From positions 36,319-100,318 of the forward strand of contig CAJTVB010000014.1 in assembly GCA_910579755.1 (NCBI GenBank): 64,000 bases of DNA. Direction: 5' to 3'. Under the pieces are notes generated by a model. That model was not told where the DNA came from. It ran no database searches and saw only the letters and a list, made by a program, of their open reading frames with translations. This document shows, one piece after another, positions 43,662 to 51,879 of this stretch. Each line of letters begins with the position of its first letter. Position 1 is the stretch's first letter. Origin of the DNA: an uncultured Acetatifactor sp. (GTDB taxonomy: Bacteria; Bacillota; Clostridia; Lachnospirales; Lachnospiraceae). The position numbers were made by a program, and so were the translations under genes.

Positions 43662-44114
43662 ATGACAGCAGGATGTATTTTATTGATTTTCCTTATTTTT
43701 TTCGGCGATCTGTGGATCAAGGAGCGGGTGGAAAGAGAGATGCCGATGGGGCAGGAGAAGGAATTGCTTGGAGGAAGACTTCTGCTTCGCAGGCATCACA
43801 ATCGGGGCGCCATGCTGAACCTGGGGCAGGGACGGCGCTCCTTTGTGGCGGCGCTGTCCCTGACGCTGACGGTTTTGATAGCTGTGCTGTTTGTGGTAAG
43901 CCTCGGCCATCGGGGAAATCGTCTGCTGCGGGTGGGGCTGGCTCTGCTTTTGGGCGGAGCCTTCAGCAATACCTATGACCGGCTGAAACGAAAGTATGTG
44001 GTGGATTATCTGAGCTTTGGGGTCCGCTGGAAGGGGCTTAGGCGGATCGTGTTCAATGTTTCGGATTTCTGCATTCTGATCGGAGCCATGCTGTCGGCTC
44101 TGGGAGCAGACTGA
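43662..44114 (+). CDS. Signal-peptidase-II-like membrane protein (LspA paralogue)
   Basis: 150 residues, four TM segments, aspartic-protease LspA pattern: HNRGAMLNLGQG (NxGxxx box), then GGAFSNTYDRLKRKYVVDYL with Asp in VVDY, and VFNVSDFCILIGA with the second Asp. Both catalytic aspartates of LspA are present, so it may cleave lipoprotein signal peptides, but the boxes differ from standard LspA (GNxxDR, FNxAD), suggesting a divergent paralogue. ATG 43662 chosen for GGGAG five nt upstream. Lies in a unit with the XRE membrane regulator. Confidence 0.75.
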   Translation: MTAGCILLIFLIFFGDLWIKERVEREMPMGQEKELLGGRLLLRRHHNRGAMLNLGQGRRSFVAALSLTLTVLIAVLFVVSLGHRGNRLLRVGLALLLGGAFSNTYDRLKRKYVVDYLSFGVRWKGLRRIVFNVSDFCILIGAMLSALGAD

Positions 44115-44138
44115 CGCAAAAAGGGCTTCGGTTTTGGG

Positions 44139-45098
44139 TTACTGCCCGTCTGCAGTGATTACAGTTCCTGCTTTGCCCTTTACCGCATCCTTTACCTTCC
44201 GCATGGAAGTGATTAATACTCTGCCGCCGGGGGCTTTTTCCAGATAGCTGACGGCGGCTTCTATTTTGGGAAGCATGGTGCCCGCTTCAAATTGTCCCTC
44301 TGCAATCATGATTCTTGCCTCCGCCGCGGACATGGCGGAAACAGGAGTCTGATTTTCCTTTCCGAAATTTTTGTATACCTGATCTACGCCGGTAAGCAGA
44401 ATCAGCTCCTGACAGTCCAGGTCGGAAGCCAGCTTTGCGGCGATGGCATCTTTTTCGATTACCGCGGAGGCTCCCTTCAGGACGTGCTGCTGCTCGATCA
44501 CAGGGATACCGCCGCCGCCGCAGGCGATCACCGTCTGGCCGGCTTCTGTGAGAGTACGGATGGCCTCGATCTCCACAATATCGATGGGTCTGGGAGCTGC
44601 CACCACCCGGCGGAAGCCTTTTCCGGGGTATTCCTTCACATAATTTCCTTTTTTAATTTCCACATCGGCTTCTTCACCGGTCATGTATCTTCCGATGACC
44701 TTGTCGGGCTCATAAAACGCATCATCGTAAGGGTCCACCGTGACCTGGGTCAGGATGGTGCTCACCGGGTTTGAGATTCCACGGGCCAGAAGCTCGCTTC
44801 GCAGGGCATTTTGGATGTCATAGCCCACATACCCCTGGCTCATGGCGGAGCAGACGCACATGGGGACAGGCGTATAATCCGGGTGGACCCGGCGAAGCTC
44901 GGTCATGGCTTTATGGATCATGCTGATCTGAGGGCCGTTGCTGTGGGTGATGGTCAGCTGGTAATTTTCCTCGATCAGGTCTGCCAGCGCTTTTGCCGTC
45001 ACACGCACGGCGTCATGCTGTGCTTCGGTAGTATATCCCAGGGCATCATGTCCCAGGGAAACCACCGCTTTTTTCTTGTCTGCGTTATAAGAATTCAT
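44139..45098 (-). CDS. arcC: Carbamate kinase
   Basis: 319 residues of the amino-acid-kinase fold. It makes ATP from carbamoyl phosphate and ADP (releasing carbamate), usually the last step of arginine deiminase, agmatine or purine-derived ureide breakdown. C-terminal marks are typical: RRVVAAPRPIDIVEIEAIRT, VIACGGGGIPVI, AVIEKDAIAAKLASDLDC, FEAGTMLPKIEAA. The N-terminal loops read SLGHDALG and THSNGPQIS instead of the classical LGGNAL and HGNGPQ, a variant I recall from clostridial relatives. No arginine deiminase or ornithine transcarbamylase gene is nearby. AAAGAGG precedes ATG 45098. Confidence 0.9.
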   Translation of the reverse strand: MNSYNADKKKAVVSLGHDALGYTTEAQHDAVRVTAKALADLIEENYQLTITHSNGPQISMIHKAMTELRRVHPDYTPVPMCVCSAMSQGYVGYDIQNALRSELLARGISNPVSTILTQVTVDPYDDAFYEPDKVIGRYMTGEEADVEIKKGNYVKEYPGKGFRRVVAAPRPIDIVEIEAIRTLTEAGQTVIACGGGGIPVIEQQHVLKGASAVIEKDAIAAKLASDLDCQELILLTGVDQVYKNFGKENQTPVSAMSAAEARIMIAEGQFEAGTMLPKIEAAVSYLEKAPGGRVLITSMRKVKDAVKGKAGTVITADGQ

Positions 45099-45116
45099 AT
45101 AATACCTCTTTCTGTT

Positions 45117-46136
45117 TTAATCCAGCTCCTTTTTAAAGCTGAGGATTTCACCGGTATAGGCGTCTACATCGCAGGAGTATTCCGTTCTTCCCACATGCCA
45201 TTCCACTTCATATTCTGCGCGTCCGTCATCATAATCGAAATCAATTTTCAGGTGCTGCACATCGCTTTCGGAGATGCCTGCATGGGCCAGGGCCAGCTGC
45301 TTTGCTTCCTCCTGGGTGAGCTGTTCCCCGCTCTGTGTGCCGGAGGGTGAGGAACCCTTGTATTCCGCGTCATGGTCGAAGGCCAGGATCTCTCCGGTCA
45401 GTGCATCGATGTCGTAATCATATTCCTCGTTTCCTTTGTGAAATTCCACATCATACTGCCATCGGCCGTCGTCGAATTCCAGATGAGTGTGGGTAAAATA
45501 CACATCCTCTGCCTTCAGATTCGCATGGGAGAGGGCGGCCTGTTGGGCTGCCTCAGTGCCGATATACTGCCCGGAGTCCTGAGAAGCGGGAGAATTCTGG
45601 CCCTGGGAGGAGCTGTTCTGGGAGGGACTGCCTTGGGAGGAGCTGTCCTGGGATGGATTGTTTTGAGAGGGACTGTCCTGGGAAGGACTGTCCTGGGAGG
45701 ATTCTTCCTGGGAAGAGCCGTTTTGAGAAGAGCCTGCCTGGGAGGCCAGGCCTTCAGGCACCTGACTCAGGTCATAGCTGCCTGCTTCACAGATCATGGA
45801 AAGAATTTCTCCGGTTACCGCGTCTATCACATAGTCATACTCCATGGAGGAGCTGATAAATTCGATTTCATACTGGGCGGTGTCCGAGGAATCCAGATGC
45901 AGCCGTGTGAGCCGGATCTCATCCTCGGAAAGTCCTGCGTTTTCCAGCGCTATGGATTTTACGTCTTCGGAGGTGAGATAGGTGTTTTTCTGTGTTCCGC
46001 CGGTTTGCATATCATCTGCCGGGTTCGCCGGCCCGCCGCAGCCGGAAAGCAGTGCCAGCAGGCAGACAATGCAGATGGCAATGGAAAAATGATAATGTTT
46101 CTGAAGGAGGCGTTTCTGATATTTCAATATTTTCAT
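45117..46136 (-). CDS. Triple-PepSY lipoprotein
   Basis: 339 residues. N-terminal lipoprotein signal with lipobox LLSGC (Cys about residue 33). Three PepSY domains: about 55-110 (VKSIALENAGLSEDEI..YEIEF..YDYVIDAVTGEIL), about 195-250 and about 275-337, each ending D.DTGEI-like (DALTGEILAFD; DAYTGEILSFK). Between domains 1 and 2 lies a Ser/Gln/Asn/Asp-rich repeat linker. PepSY domains often inhibit or bind proteases at the cell surface. 19 nt upstream of carbamate kinase on the same strand, perhaps only by read-through. Function not known. Confidence 0.88.
   Translation of the reverse strand: MKILKYQKRLLQKHYHFSIAICIVCLLALLSGCGGPANPADDMQTGGTQKNTYLTSEDVKSIALENAGLSEDEIRLTRLHLDSSDTAQYEIEFISSSMEYDYVIDAVTGEILSMICEAGSYDLSQVPEGLASQAGSSQNGSSQEESSQDSPSQDSPSQNNPSQDSSSQGSPSQNSSSQGQNSPASQDSGQYIGTEAAQQAALSHANLKAEDVYFTHTHLEFDDGRWQYDVEFHKGNEEYDYDIDALTGEILAFDHDAEYKGSSPSGTQSGEQLTQEEAKQLALAHAGISESDVQHLKIDFDYDDGRAEYEVEWHVGRTEYSCDVDAYTGEILSFKKELD
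45595..45745 (-). repeat. Low-complexity 12-15 bp repeats in the PepSY gene linker
   Basis: Repeated units like CTGGGAGGA and GACTGTCCTGGGA encode SSQ/PSQ repeats (pattern SQ-D/N/E/G-S/P-S) in frame on the minus strand. A flexible, probably length-variable linker. Confidence 0.85.
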
Positions 46137-46237
46137 GGCTTTATGTGTCCTTTCTTTAACTGTAATTAAATTATAGAGAAATTTTTCTGATTTCGCAACA
46201 GAAGAATTTTATGGGGAAATGTTTAAAGTAATGTTTT

Positions 46238-46380
46238 GTTACTTTTCACGGGTAGGGGCCGCAAGGTGTTTTCGTGTGTTGTTTGCACAAAAGTGCGAGA
46301 CTGCCTGCGCCAAAATGAGCGAATTTGGCTCATTTTGTGTGCATCATGTTGCTTTGAACAACGAAGCCGTGAAAAATAAC
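46238..46380. mobile_element. 143-bp MITE-like element with 14-bp terminal inverted repeats (copy B)
   Basis: GTTACTTTTCACGG (46238-46251) is matched in inverted orientation at 46367-46380 (CCGTGAAAAATAAC), 13 of 14 bases. Inside are a GTTTGCACAAAAGTGCG stretch and a perfect palindrome with arms AAAATGAGC and GCTCATTTT. Related partial copies are at 17744-17828 and 20885-20936. No coding capacity and no clear target duplication. It sits at the left border of the AT-rich natural-product island. Confidence 0.65.
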
Positions 46381-46399
46381 CTGCAGAGCTGTTAAAAAA

Positions 46400-46466
46400 G
46401 GTATAAAATTCGGAACAAAAAGGTATAAAAATCGGTACTAAAGATAAAAGAGGGTATAAATTACGG
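46400..46466 (+). promoter_or_regulatory. Three direct repeats upstream of the peptide island
   Basis: GGTATAAAATTCGG (46400-46413), GGTATAAAAATCGG (46422-46435) and GGTATAAATTACGG (46453-46466). The first two start 22 bp apart, about two helical turns, like paired sites of LytTR/AgrA-type regulators; the third is 31 bp on. The gap 46137-46587 holds these repeats, the MITE-like element and one small frame. Confidence 0.5.
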
Positions 46467-46504
46467 GCATATCTTTAAGTGCTGAAATTTGGGGTTGTAC
46501 TGAT

Positions 46505-46603
46505 ATGGAAGAATTTGGGATAATAAAAAACGAAGACAACAGAAACGTTTTATCTGAGCGGGCTGTTTGCCAGGAGGGTGTTGATATATGGGCAGGAATG
46601 TAA
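46505..46603 (+). CDS. Possible 32-residue small protein or leader
   Basis: ATG 46505 opens 32 codons (MEEFGIIKNEDNRN... ending DIWAGM) and the frame overlaps the start of the BtrH-like gene by 16 nt. It contains the AGGAGG-like site of that gene. No good ribosome site of its own (GGGGTTG). It could be a translational leader or a chance frame; one cysteine, no resemblance to the cysteine-rich precursor. Confidence 0.25.
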   Translation: MEEFGIIKNEDNRNVLSERAVCQEGVDIWAGM

Positions 46604-47595
46604 AATTACCGTTGCAGGAACCTTTTTCCGTTACCTTTCCAAAGGATGCAAATGCGGTGTCTATATTACTGAATGAGCCGAAAACATATTCCTGGCTGAT
46701 GAATTGTTTTATTCAGCTGACCTGCCGGGAAAATCAGTTCCTGGATTATTACGACTTTTATTATAGAAATTGTCCCCTGCTTTCTTTCCAGCGTATTAAA
46801 GCAGAACTGGCAGAGCAGGCAGAGGGAGGGCTGATCGGATTTATTTCAGCGGCTTTGGAAAAGGGCTATTATGTTATTTTGTCGGTGGAAACAAAATATA
46901 TAAGCCGGTATGATTTTAATTTTTTTCATGACATGATGATATATGGGCATGAAGATGAGAGATTGTTTTATATTGCAGACAATTTTTCACAGGGAAAATA
47001 CAGCAGGAGTGTCTGTAGTGTTGAAGAGCTGACACGAGCAACAAATCGGATCAAGGAGCCTCAAACATGGAGGAGAGGCTTTGAGGGTACGCTGGAGCTT
47101 TTATCGTACAGGGAGGAGGAGCGGGCAGAATTTGAGCTGTATCGTGTAATAGAATCTCTCAAAGATTATCTGGAGTCCCGTGCCACAAGCCGATGGAATG
47201 TCAATTGGGATATGATGTGGGACACCTATGAAAATGAGAACAGATGCTTTGGAATGCAGTGTTATGAAGGAATATATCACAATATTCAGATTGCCAGAGA
47301 GGAAAAAAGCTTTGCGGAAAGCGACCACAGGGCATTGTTTTTAGAGCAGGAGCACAAGAAGATCATGGAATTGCGCCTGCAGTTTATCAGGGAAAGGTAT
47401 CCAATTTCGGAAGACATAATTTCGGAATATCATAGGCTGTGCGAAATATGCGGATCCGCCATGTGTTTGAAGTTAAAATATGATATTACGAAAAAGGAAG
47501 AGCTGCTTGACAGAATAGAAGGGTATTTTCGAATGGTTCAGGAGAAGGAAATGAGTGTTTTGTCAAGGCTGGTGAGTGAGCTGGGGAGTTGGTGA
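46588..47595 (+). CDS. BtrH-like protein, possible ACP-dependent acyltransferase
   Basis: 335 residues. The N-terminal half has the pattern of BtrH_N-like proteins of peptide gene clusters: a Cys in DFYYRNCPLLSFQRI, 'GYYVILSVETKYI', 'FFHDMMIYGHEDERLFYIAD' (His and Asp positions of a papain-like fold). The C-terminal half is helical (EFELYRVIESLKDYLE and further helices). In butirosin synthesis BtrH transfers an acyl group from an acyl carrier protein to the product; here an acyl-adenylate ligase and a carrier protein follow directly. I infer an acyl transfer or related role. Confidence in the family is moderate and rests on memory of motif patterns. CCAGGAGGG lies before ATG 46588. Confidence 0.55.
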   Translation: MGRNVKLPLQEPFSVTFPKDANAVSILLNEPKTYSWLMNCFIQLTCRENQFLDYYDFYYRNCPLLSFQRIKAELAEQAEGGLIGFISAALEKGYYVILSVETKYISRYDFNFFHDMMIYGHEDERLFYIADNFSQGKYSRSVCSVEELTRATNRIKEPQTWRRGFEGTLELLSYREEERAEFELYRVIESLKDYLESRATSRWNVNWDMMWDTYENENRCFGMQCYEGIYHNIQIAREEKSFAESDHRALFLEQEHKKIMELRLQFIRERYPISEDIISEYHRLCEICGSAMCLKLKYDITKKEELLDRIEGYFRMVQEKEMSVLSRLVSELGSW

Positions 47596-47644
47596 CCAGG
47601 TGCAGGATATAATGATAGATATAGAGCCAATTTAAGGAGAAGTT

Positions 47645-48976
47645 ATGGGAAGAGTAGCATTAATAGGAGAAAATTCAATAGAATATATAGAAATTTTACT
47701 GACAATTTGGGGACAAGGAGATTGTGCTGTTCTGATTGATTGGCGAATTCCTTTTTTGGCAGCATATGATATGATAAGAGATTCTGAAGCATATATGTGT
47801 GTTGTAGAAGATAGTTATGTTAAAGAAATCAAATTGGATGATTACCCCGAAGTTAAATTTTTCAAATATTCAAGAAAAAAGAATGTTGCAGAAGAATTAC
47901 CAGTTGGCATACGGAGTAAGTATCATGCCAATTATTTATCTACAGAAGCACTTATTTTGTTTAGCTCAGGCACTACGGGTAAGTCGAAGGGGATTATTTT
48001 GTCGCATAAGGCAATCAGTAATAATGCAGACTCGATTATTGAGTATATGAAGTTATCAGATAAAGATTGTTTTTATATTGCAAAAACACTGGCTCATTCG
48101 TCAACGCTAGTAGGCGAACTGTTGGTTGCATTAAAAACAGGGAAAAAGGTCATTGTTGCGCCAACTATTGTTCCGCCGAGATTTGTTTTGAATAATTTAA
48201 TAAAGTTTGATGTATCGATTATTTGTCTGAATCCTTCATTACTTCTCATGTATGCAGAAGAGTATAAGAGACGGAAATATACAATTCCATCTTTACGGTG
48301 CATTTATGTGAGTGGTGCCATTTTATACAATAAACATTTGGAAATGGCAAAAAATGCTTTTAATGGTGTGGACATATATAACGTATATGGTCTTACAGAA
48401 GCAGGTCCAAGGGTTTCTGCTCAAAGATACGATTGTAATAGCGGCGTGTCTGTTGGTAAACCAATTAGTAATGTGAAGATATGTATTCGTGATGAGAATG
48501 GAAGGAAGTTATCAGAAGGTGAAAAAGGAGTAATTTGTGTTAGCTCGCCATGTTTGTATAGTGGATATGTAAAAGGAATAAGGAAAAGGGAAATAGATAT
48601 ATTTGAAGAAATCAATACTGGAGATATCGGGTATATAGATCATGGCGAATTATATATTGTTGGACGAATTGATGATGTGATTAATATTGATGCACATAAG
48701 ATATTCCCTGAGGATGTAGAAAGGTGCATTTTGAATGAAGTTAACGTAGATGATTGTATTGTTGTAGGTGAGAATGTAGACGGGGAAGCTTCGCTAGTTT
48801 GTTATTATCAGGCTGATCATATCTTGTCAAATTCTGAAATTAAAAAATTGAGAAAGCGTTTGGCAGTTTATGAAATTCCAAGAAAATTTTGTAGAGTAGA
48901 TAAAATACCACAAGGCTTTAACGGCAAAAAAGTGCATAGTGATGGAAAGGGGATAAATATATGGAGCAAAAACTAA
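47645..48976 (+). CDS. AMP-dependent acyl ligase (ANL superfamily)
   Basis: 443 residues. Adenylation motifs in order: A3 LFSSGTTGKSKG (about 107-118), A5 YNVYGLTEAGPR, A7 INTGDIGYID, A8 GRIDDVINIDAHKIFPEDVE, A10 FNGKKVHSDGK with the catalytic Lys. It activates a carboxylic acid as acyl-AMP and loads it on the phosphopantetheine of the carrier encoded next (16-nt overlap). Somewhat shorter than usual (about 500), lacking the first 50 residues of the N-terminal subdomain. AAGGAG precedes ATG 47645. The carboxylic acid used cannot be read from the sequence. Strongly AT-rich. Confidence 0.9.
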   Translation: MGRVALIGENSIEYIEILLTIWGQGDCAVLIDWRIPFLAAYDMIRDSEAYMCVVEDSYVKEIKLDDYPEVKFFKYSRKKNVAEELPVGIRSKYHANYLSTEALILFSSGTTGKSKGIILSHKAISNNADSIIEYMKLSDKDCFYIAKTLAHSSTLVGELLVALKTGKKVIVAPTIVPPRFVLNNLIKFDVSIICLNPSLLLMYAEEYKRRKYTIPSLRCIYVSGAILYNKHLEMAKNAFNGVDIYNVYGLTEAGPRVSAQRYDCNSGVSVGKPISNVKICIRDENGRKLSEGEKGVICVSSPCLYSGYVKGIRKREIDIFEEINTGDIGYIDHGELYIVGRIDDVINIDAHKIFPEDVERCILNEVNVDDCIVVGENVDGEASLVCYYQADHILSNSEIKKLRKRLAVYEIPRKFCRVDKIPQGFNGKKVHSDGKGINIWSKN

Positions 48977-49242
48977 GCTTATGGGCAATAGTTTTAAGAT
49001 ATGCGGAAATGGAAGTAGATGATTTTGTTTTATGTGAGGAGGATCATTCGGAAATTGATCTTATAGAAGATTTGGGATTAGACTCAATGAGAATAATGGC
49101 ATTAATTGTGGAAATTGAAGAAGCATATGATATTGAGATCGAGGATGAGTATTTGTCATTTGAGGCTATTAGATACTTTGGACGATTAAATGAGATTGTT
49201 GAAAAAATGGAGGCTAAGCAAGATGAAAAAAAATGTTTGTGA
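48961..49242 (+). CDS. Acyl carrier protein of the peptide cluster
   Basis: 93 residues, acidic, four-helix carrier pattern with the phosphopantetheine serine in the sequence LIEDLGLDSMRIMALIVEIE (DSM; Ser near residue 41). Starts inside the ligase gene (GGAAAGGGG upstream) and its end overlaps the PaaK-like gene. Carries the acyl group activated by the ligase. No phosphopantetheinyl transferase gene is visible here, so the host enzyme must do the loading. An aminoacyl carrier role is also possible. Confidence 0.92.
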   Translation: MEQKLSLWAIVLRYAEMEVDDFVLCEEDHSEIDLIEDLGLDSMRIMALIVEIEEAYDIEIEDEYLSFEAIRYFGRLNEIVEKMEAKQDEKKCL

Positions 49243-50458
49243 TGTATTAGCCGCCTATGCAGCGTCATCACCCTTTTATCGTACTGCAGGTGTAAGCAGA
49301 GACTGCTTTAGAAGTATGATAGCTAATGGCCCCTGCATCAAAAAACATGATTTGCAAACCCAAACAACTCTTATATTGAATGATTCGTATAAGCATCTTG
49401 ATTTTAACTTATTTCAAGTTTCTCGAACTTCGGGTTCTTCAGGAGAACCGGTAGAAGTTTTTTGGTCGCAAGATGAGTACTTTAGATCGAATATGGATTT
49501 GTGGCGATTGAGAAAGAAATACTATGATATAATGCCTTCGGATAAGTGTGTTTCGTTTCATTCCATATTATATAACAAATCAAAACCGATGTTGCATAAA
49601 AAAATAATTAAGCTGAATTACGGAAAAATATTATCATTTAGTAAATTTAATTTGTCGGATCAGGATATGGATTATTACTTAAAAGAAATTTGTAAATATG
49701 AACCAAAATGGATGTTAACTCAGCCGAGTGTCATTTTTAAAATTTTAGATTTCTTGGAGCGTTATGACAGAAAATTACCAAATTCATTATTATATATTGA
49801 ATTAAACGGTGAACAAGTTAGCTATGAACAAGAAATGTGTCTTCGAAATAAATTGAAGGTTAATGTTGCTAACCTTTATGGAAGCCAGGAAGTGAATGCT
49901 ATTGGATATGAATGTTCTCATGGTAATATGCATATTGTTTCGGATAATGTATACGTACAGATGTATGATGTTGCTGAAACAGAAAATAGCATAAGTGGAA
50001 GTATTCTGGTGTCAAATCTTCACAATAGAGTGTTTCCAATTATTGCTTATGATCTGGGAGATAGAATAACTATTCGAAAGTCAAATAGATGCCCTTGTGG
50101 ATGCAATTCACCAATAATAGATAGTATATGGGGAAGAAAAAGTGATGATATCATTTTACCAAATGGGAAAAAAATAAGTCCATTTTTATTTTCTTATTGT
50201 ATTGAATACTTGAATAGTGCTATGGGAAACCCAATTTGGCAATATAAGGTTAAAACACAAAAAGACAAGATTACTTTAGTCGTCTATATTAGCAATAATT
50301 TTTCAAGGTGGGCGGATAGTATTAAAAAAGAGTTAGAAATTAAAATCTTTGAGATGATACCTGGAGCTGGAGAAATTAATATATCTATTAAGCCTTTAAC
50401 AGATATTATGATTTCAAATAGTGGAAAAAAGAAAATGGTAGATCGGAGCGAACAATGA
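49223..50458 (+). CDS. PaaK/CapK-like adenylate-forming enzyme
   Basis: 411 residues; start at ATG 49223 with GGAGG ten nt upstream (an in-frame ATG at 49190 lacks it). Family marks: SRTSGSSGEPVEVFWSQDEY (P-loop), NLYGSQEVNAIGYEC (A5-like), AYDLGDRITI (A7-like), a Cys-rich RCPCGCNSP stretch typical of PaaK-like proteins, and GRKSDDIILPNGKKISPF. Such enzymes activate aryl or other acids as AMP esters and also ligate or cyclise peptides. It may supply a second acid or activate a peptide carboxylate. Coupled to the next gene by an ATGA overlap. Confidence 0.85.
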   Translation: MKKNVCDVLAAYAASSPFYRTAGVSRDCFRSMIANGPCIKKHDLQTQTTLILNDSYKHLDFNLFQVSRTSGSSGEPVEVFWSQDEYFRSNMDLWRLRKKYYDIMPSDKCVSFHSILYNKSKPMLHKKIIKLNYGKILSFSKFNLSDQDMDYYLKEICKYEPKWMLTQPSVIFKILDFLERYDRKLPNSLLYIELNGEQVSYEQEMCLRNKLKVNVANLYGSQEVNAIGYECSHGNMHIVSDNVYVQMYDVAETENSISGSILVSNLHNRVFPIIAYDLGDRITIRKSNRCPCGCNSPIIDSIWGRKSDDIILPNGKKISPFLFSYCIEYLNSAMGNPIWQYKVKTQKDKITLVVYISNNFSRWADSIKKELEIKIFEMIPGAGEINISIKPLTDIMISNSGKKKMVDRSEQ

Positions 50459-51879
50459 AAAGACCCCATGTAAAGCTATTTACAAGTTATGGTAATAAGT
50501 ATTGTTATGATGTGAATAAAAATGAGATAATTGAATTAAGTCATGATGAGTATCTGTTGATCCGTAGAGTTATAAATAAAAAGGAGAATGGTGATAATAT
50601 TTCTTCTATAGATGAGAAGTTGAAGGCGTGGATTTCTAAAGGGTATTTCAGTGCTCAGTATCCACAAAAGATAGAGCATCCATTAACGCCGTATATGAAG
50701 GATTATTTAACAAAACGAGTACAGGGTATTACTTTGCAGGTTACTCAGAACTGCAATTTTAGATGTAGATATTGTAGTTTTTCAGGAGATGGATATTTTG
50801 ATAGAACACACAATGGAGCAATGATGAGTATTGATGTGGCAAAATCCGCAATCAATTTTTTGAAAAAGAATAGCATTGATATGGCGTGGATTAGAGTTGT
50901 TTTTTATGGAGGAGAGCCACTGCTTAATTTTCCTTTGATTCGTGAGGTGGTAAAATATGCAGTTATGATTATGCCTGAGAAAACAATATGTTACTCAATG
51001 ACTACAAATGCTTCCCTTATTACGGAGGAAATGATTGACTTTTTTGCAGAGCATAAATTTGATTTAACTATCAGCTTAGATGGACCGCAGAATTATCATG
51101 ATAGATACAGGCGATTCACAGCTGATGGTACGGGAACATATTCAAGTGTTATGTCATCTCTCAAAAAAATATATAGTATGGATGCAGAGTATTTTAAAAA
51201 GCATGTTTCGTTGTCATGTGTTGTTGATGGAGATGATGATATCGGTGAAATACAGAAATTTTTTAATAGTGATTTTTTTGAAGATACATTAGTACAATTT
51301 TCGACATTGGATAGTTCAAAAAATAACTACAAACGAAACCCGACAGAAGATTTTTTTAATAGCTATAATGAGAATGTTTTTGCGGCATTGATAAATAATT
51401 ATTTACAAAATGAGTTAGTATTGGAAATTCCAAAGACTAAAAAAGTTCTATTCTCAAATAGTTCTGATTATGACGAATTTTTAGATAGTTTGTCAAGAAA
51501 AACATCAATAATAAAATACCATCATTCTGGGCCTTGCATTCCTGGACAGGCAAAGATGTTAGTTTCTACCGATGGTAAAATATTTACATGTGAAAAAGCG
51601 AGTGGAAAATCCACAACTATGTGTATTGGTGATATATACAAGGGTTATGATTGGAATAACATAGATGCATTGCTTAATATAGGTAAAATTACAGAAGAAG
51701 AATGTAAAAATTGTTGGGCTATTAGATTTTGCTCAGTATGTGCTATTAATATTGATAATTTTGATAGTCTCTCAAAAAATATTAAATTACAAGAGTGTGA
51801 AATAACTAAACGTCGAATTGAGTCTATAATGAAAAATCATGTTGTAATTAAAAGAATAAAGGAGCTCATTGAAAAATGA
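50455..51879 (+). CDS. Radical SAM/SPASM peptide maturase (CcpM-like)
   Basis: 474 residues. The first ~95 residues are a peptide-recognition-like region; the [4Fe-4S] SAM motif CNFRCRYC gives Cys100, Cys104 and Cys107. VVFYGGEPLLNF and MTTNASLI follow as usual. The C-terminal SPASM part has GPCIPGQAKMLVSTDGKIFT-C, then CKNCWAIRFCSVC and QECE, enough cysteines for two auxiliary clusters. It matches the CcpM type (maturase of Cys-rich clostridial peptides), as I remember it. Probably forms thioether or other carbon links on the precursor core. Four-nt overlaps on both sides place it in the middle of one transcript. Confidence 0.93.
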   Translation: MKRPHVKLFTSYGNKYCYDVNKNEIIELSHDEYLLIRRVINKKENGDNISSIDEKLKAWISKGYFSAQYPQKIEHPLTPYMKDYLTKRVQGITLQVTQNCNFRCRYCSFSGDGYFDRTHNGAMMSIDVAKSAINFLKKNSIDMAWIRVVFYGGEPLLNFPLIREVVKYAVMIMPEKTICYSMTTNASLITEEMIDFFAEHKFDLTISLDGPQNYHDRYRRFTADGTGTYSSVMSSLKKIYSMDAEYFKKHVSLSCVVDGDDDIGEIQKFFNSDFFEDTLVQFSTLDSSKNNYKRNPTEDFFNSYNENVFAALINNYLQNELVLEIPKTKKVLFSNSSDYDEFLDSLSRKTSIIKYHHSGPCIPGQAKMLVSTDGKIFTCEKASGKSTTMCIGDIYKGYDWNNIDALLNIGKITEEECKNCWAIRFCSVCAINIDNFDSLSKNIKLQECEITKRRIESIMKNHVVIKRIKELIEK

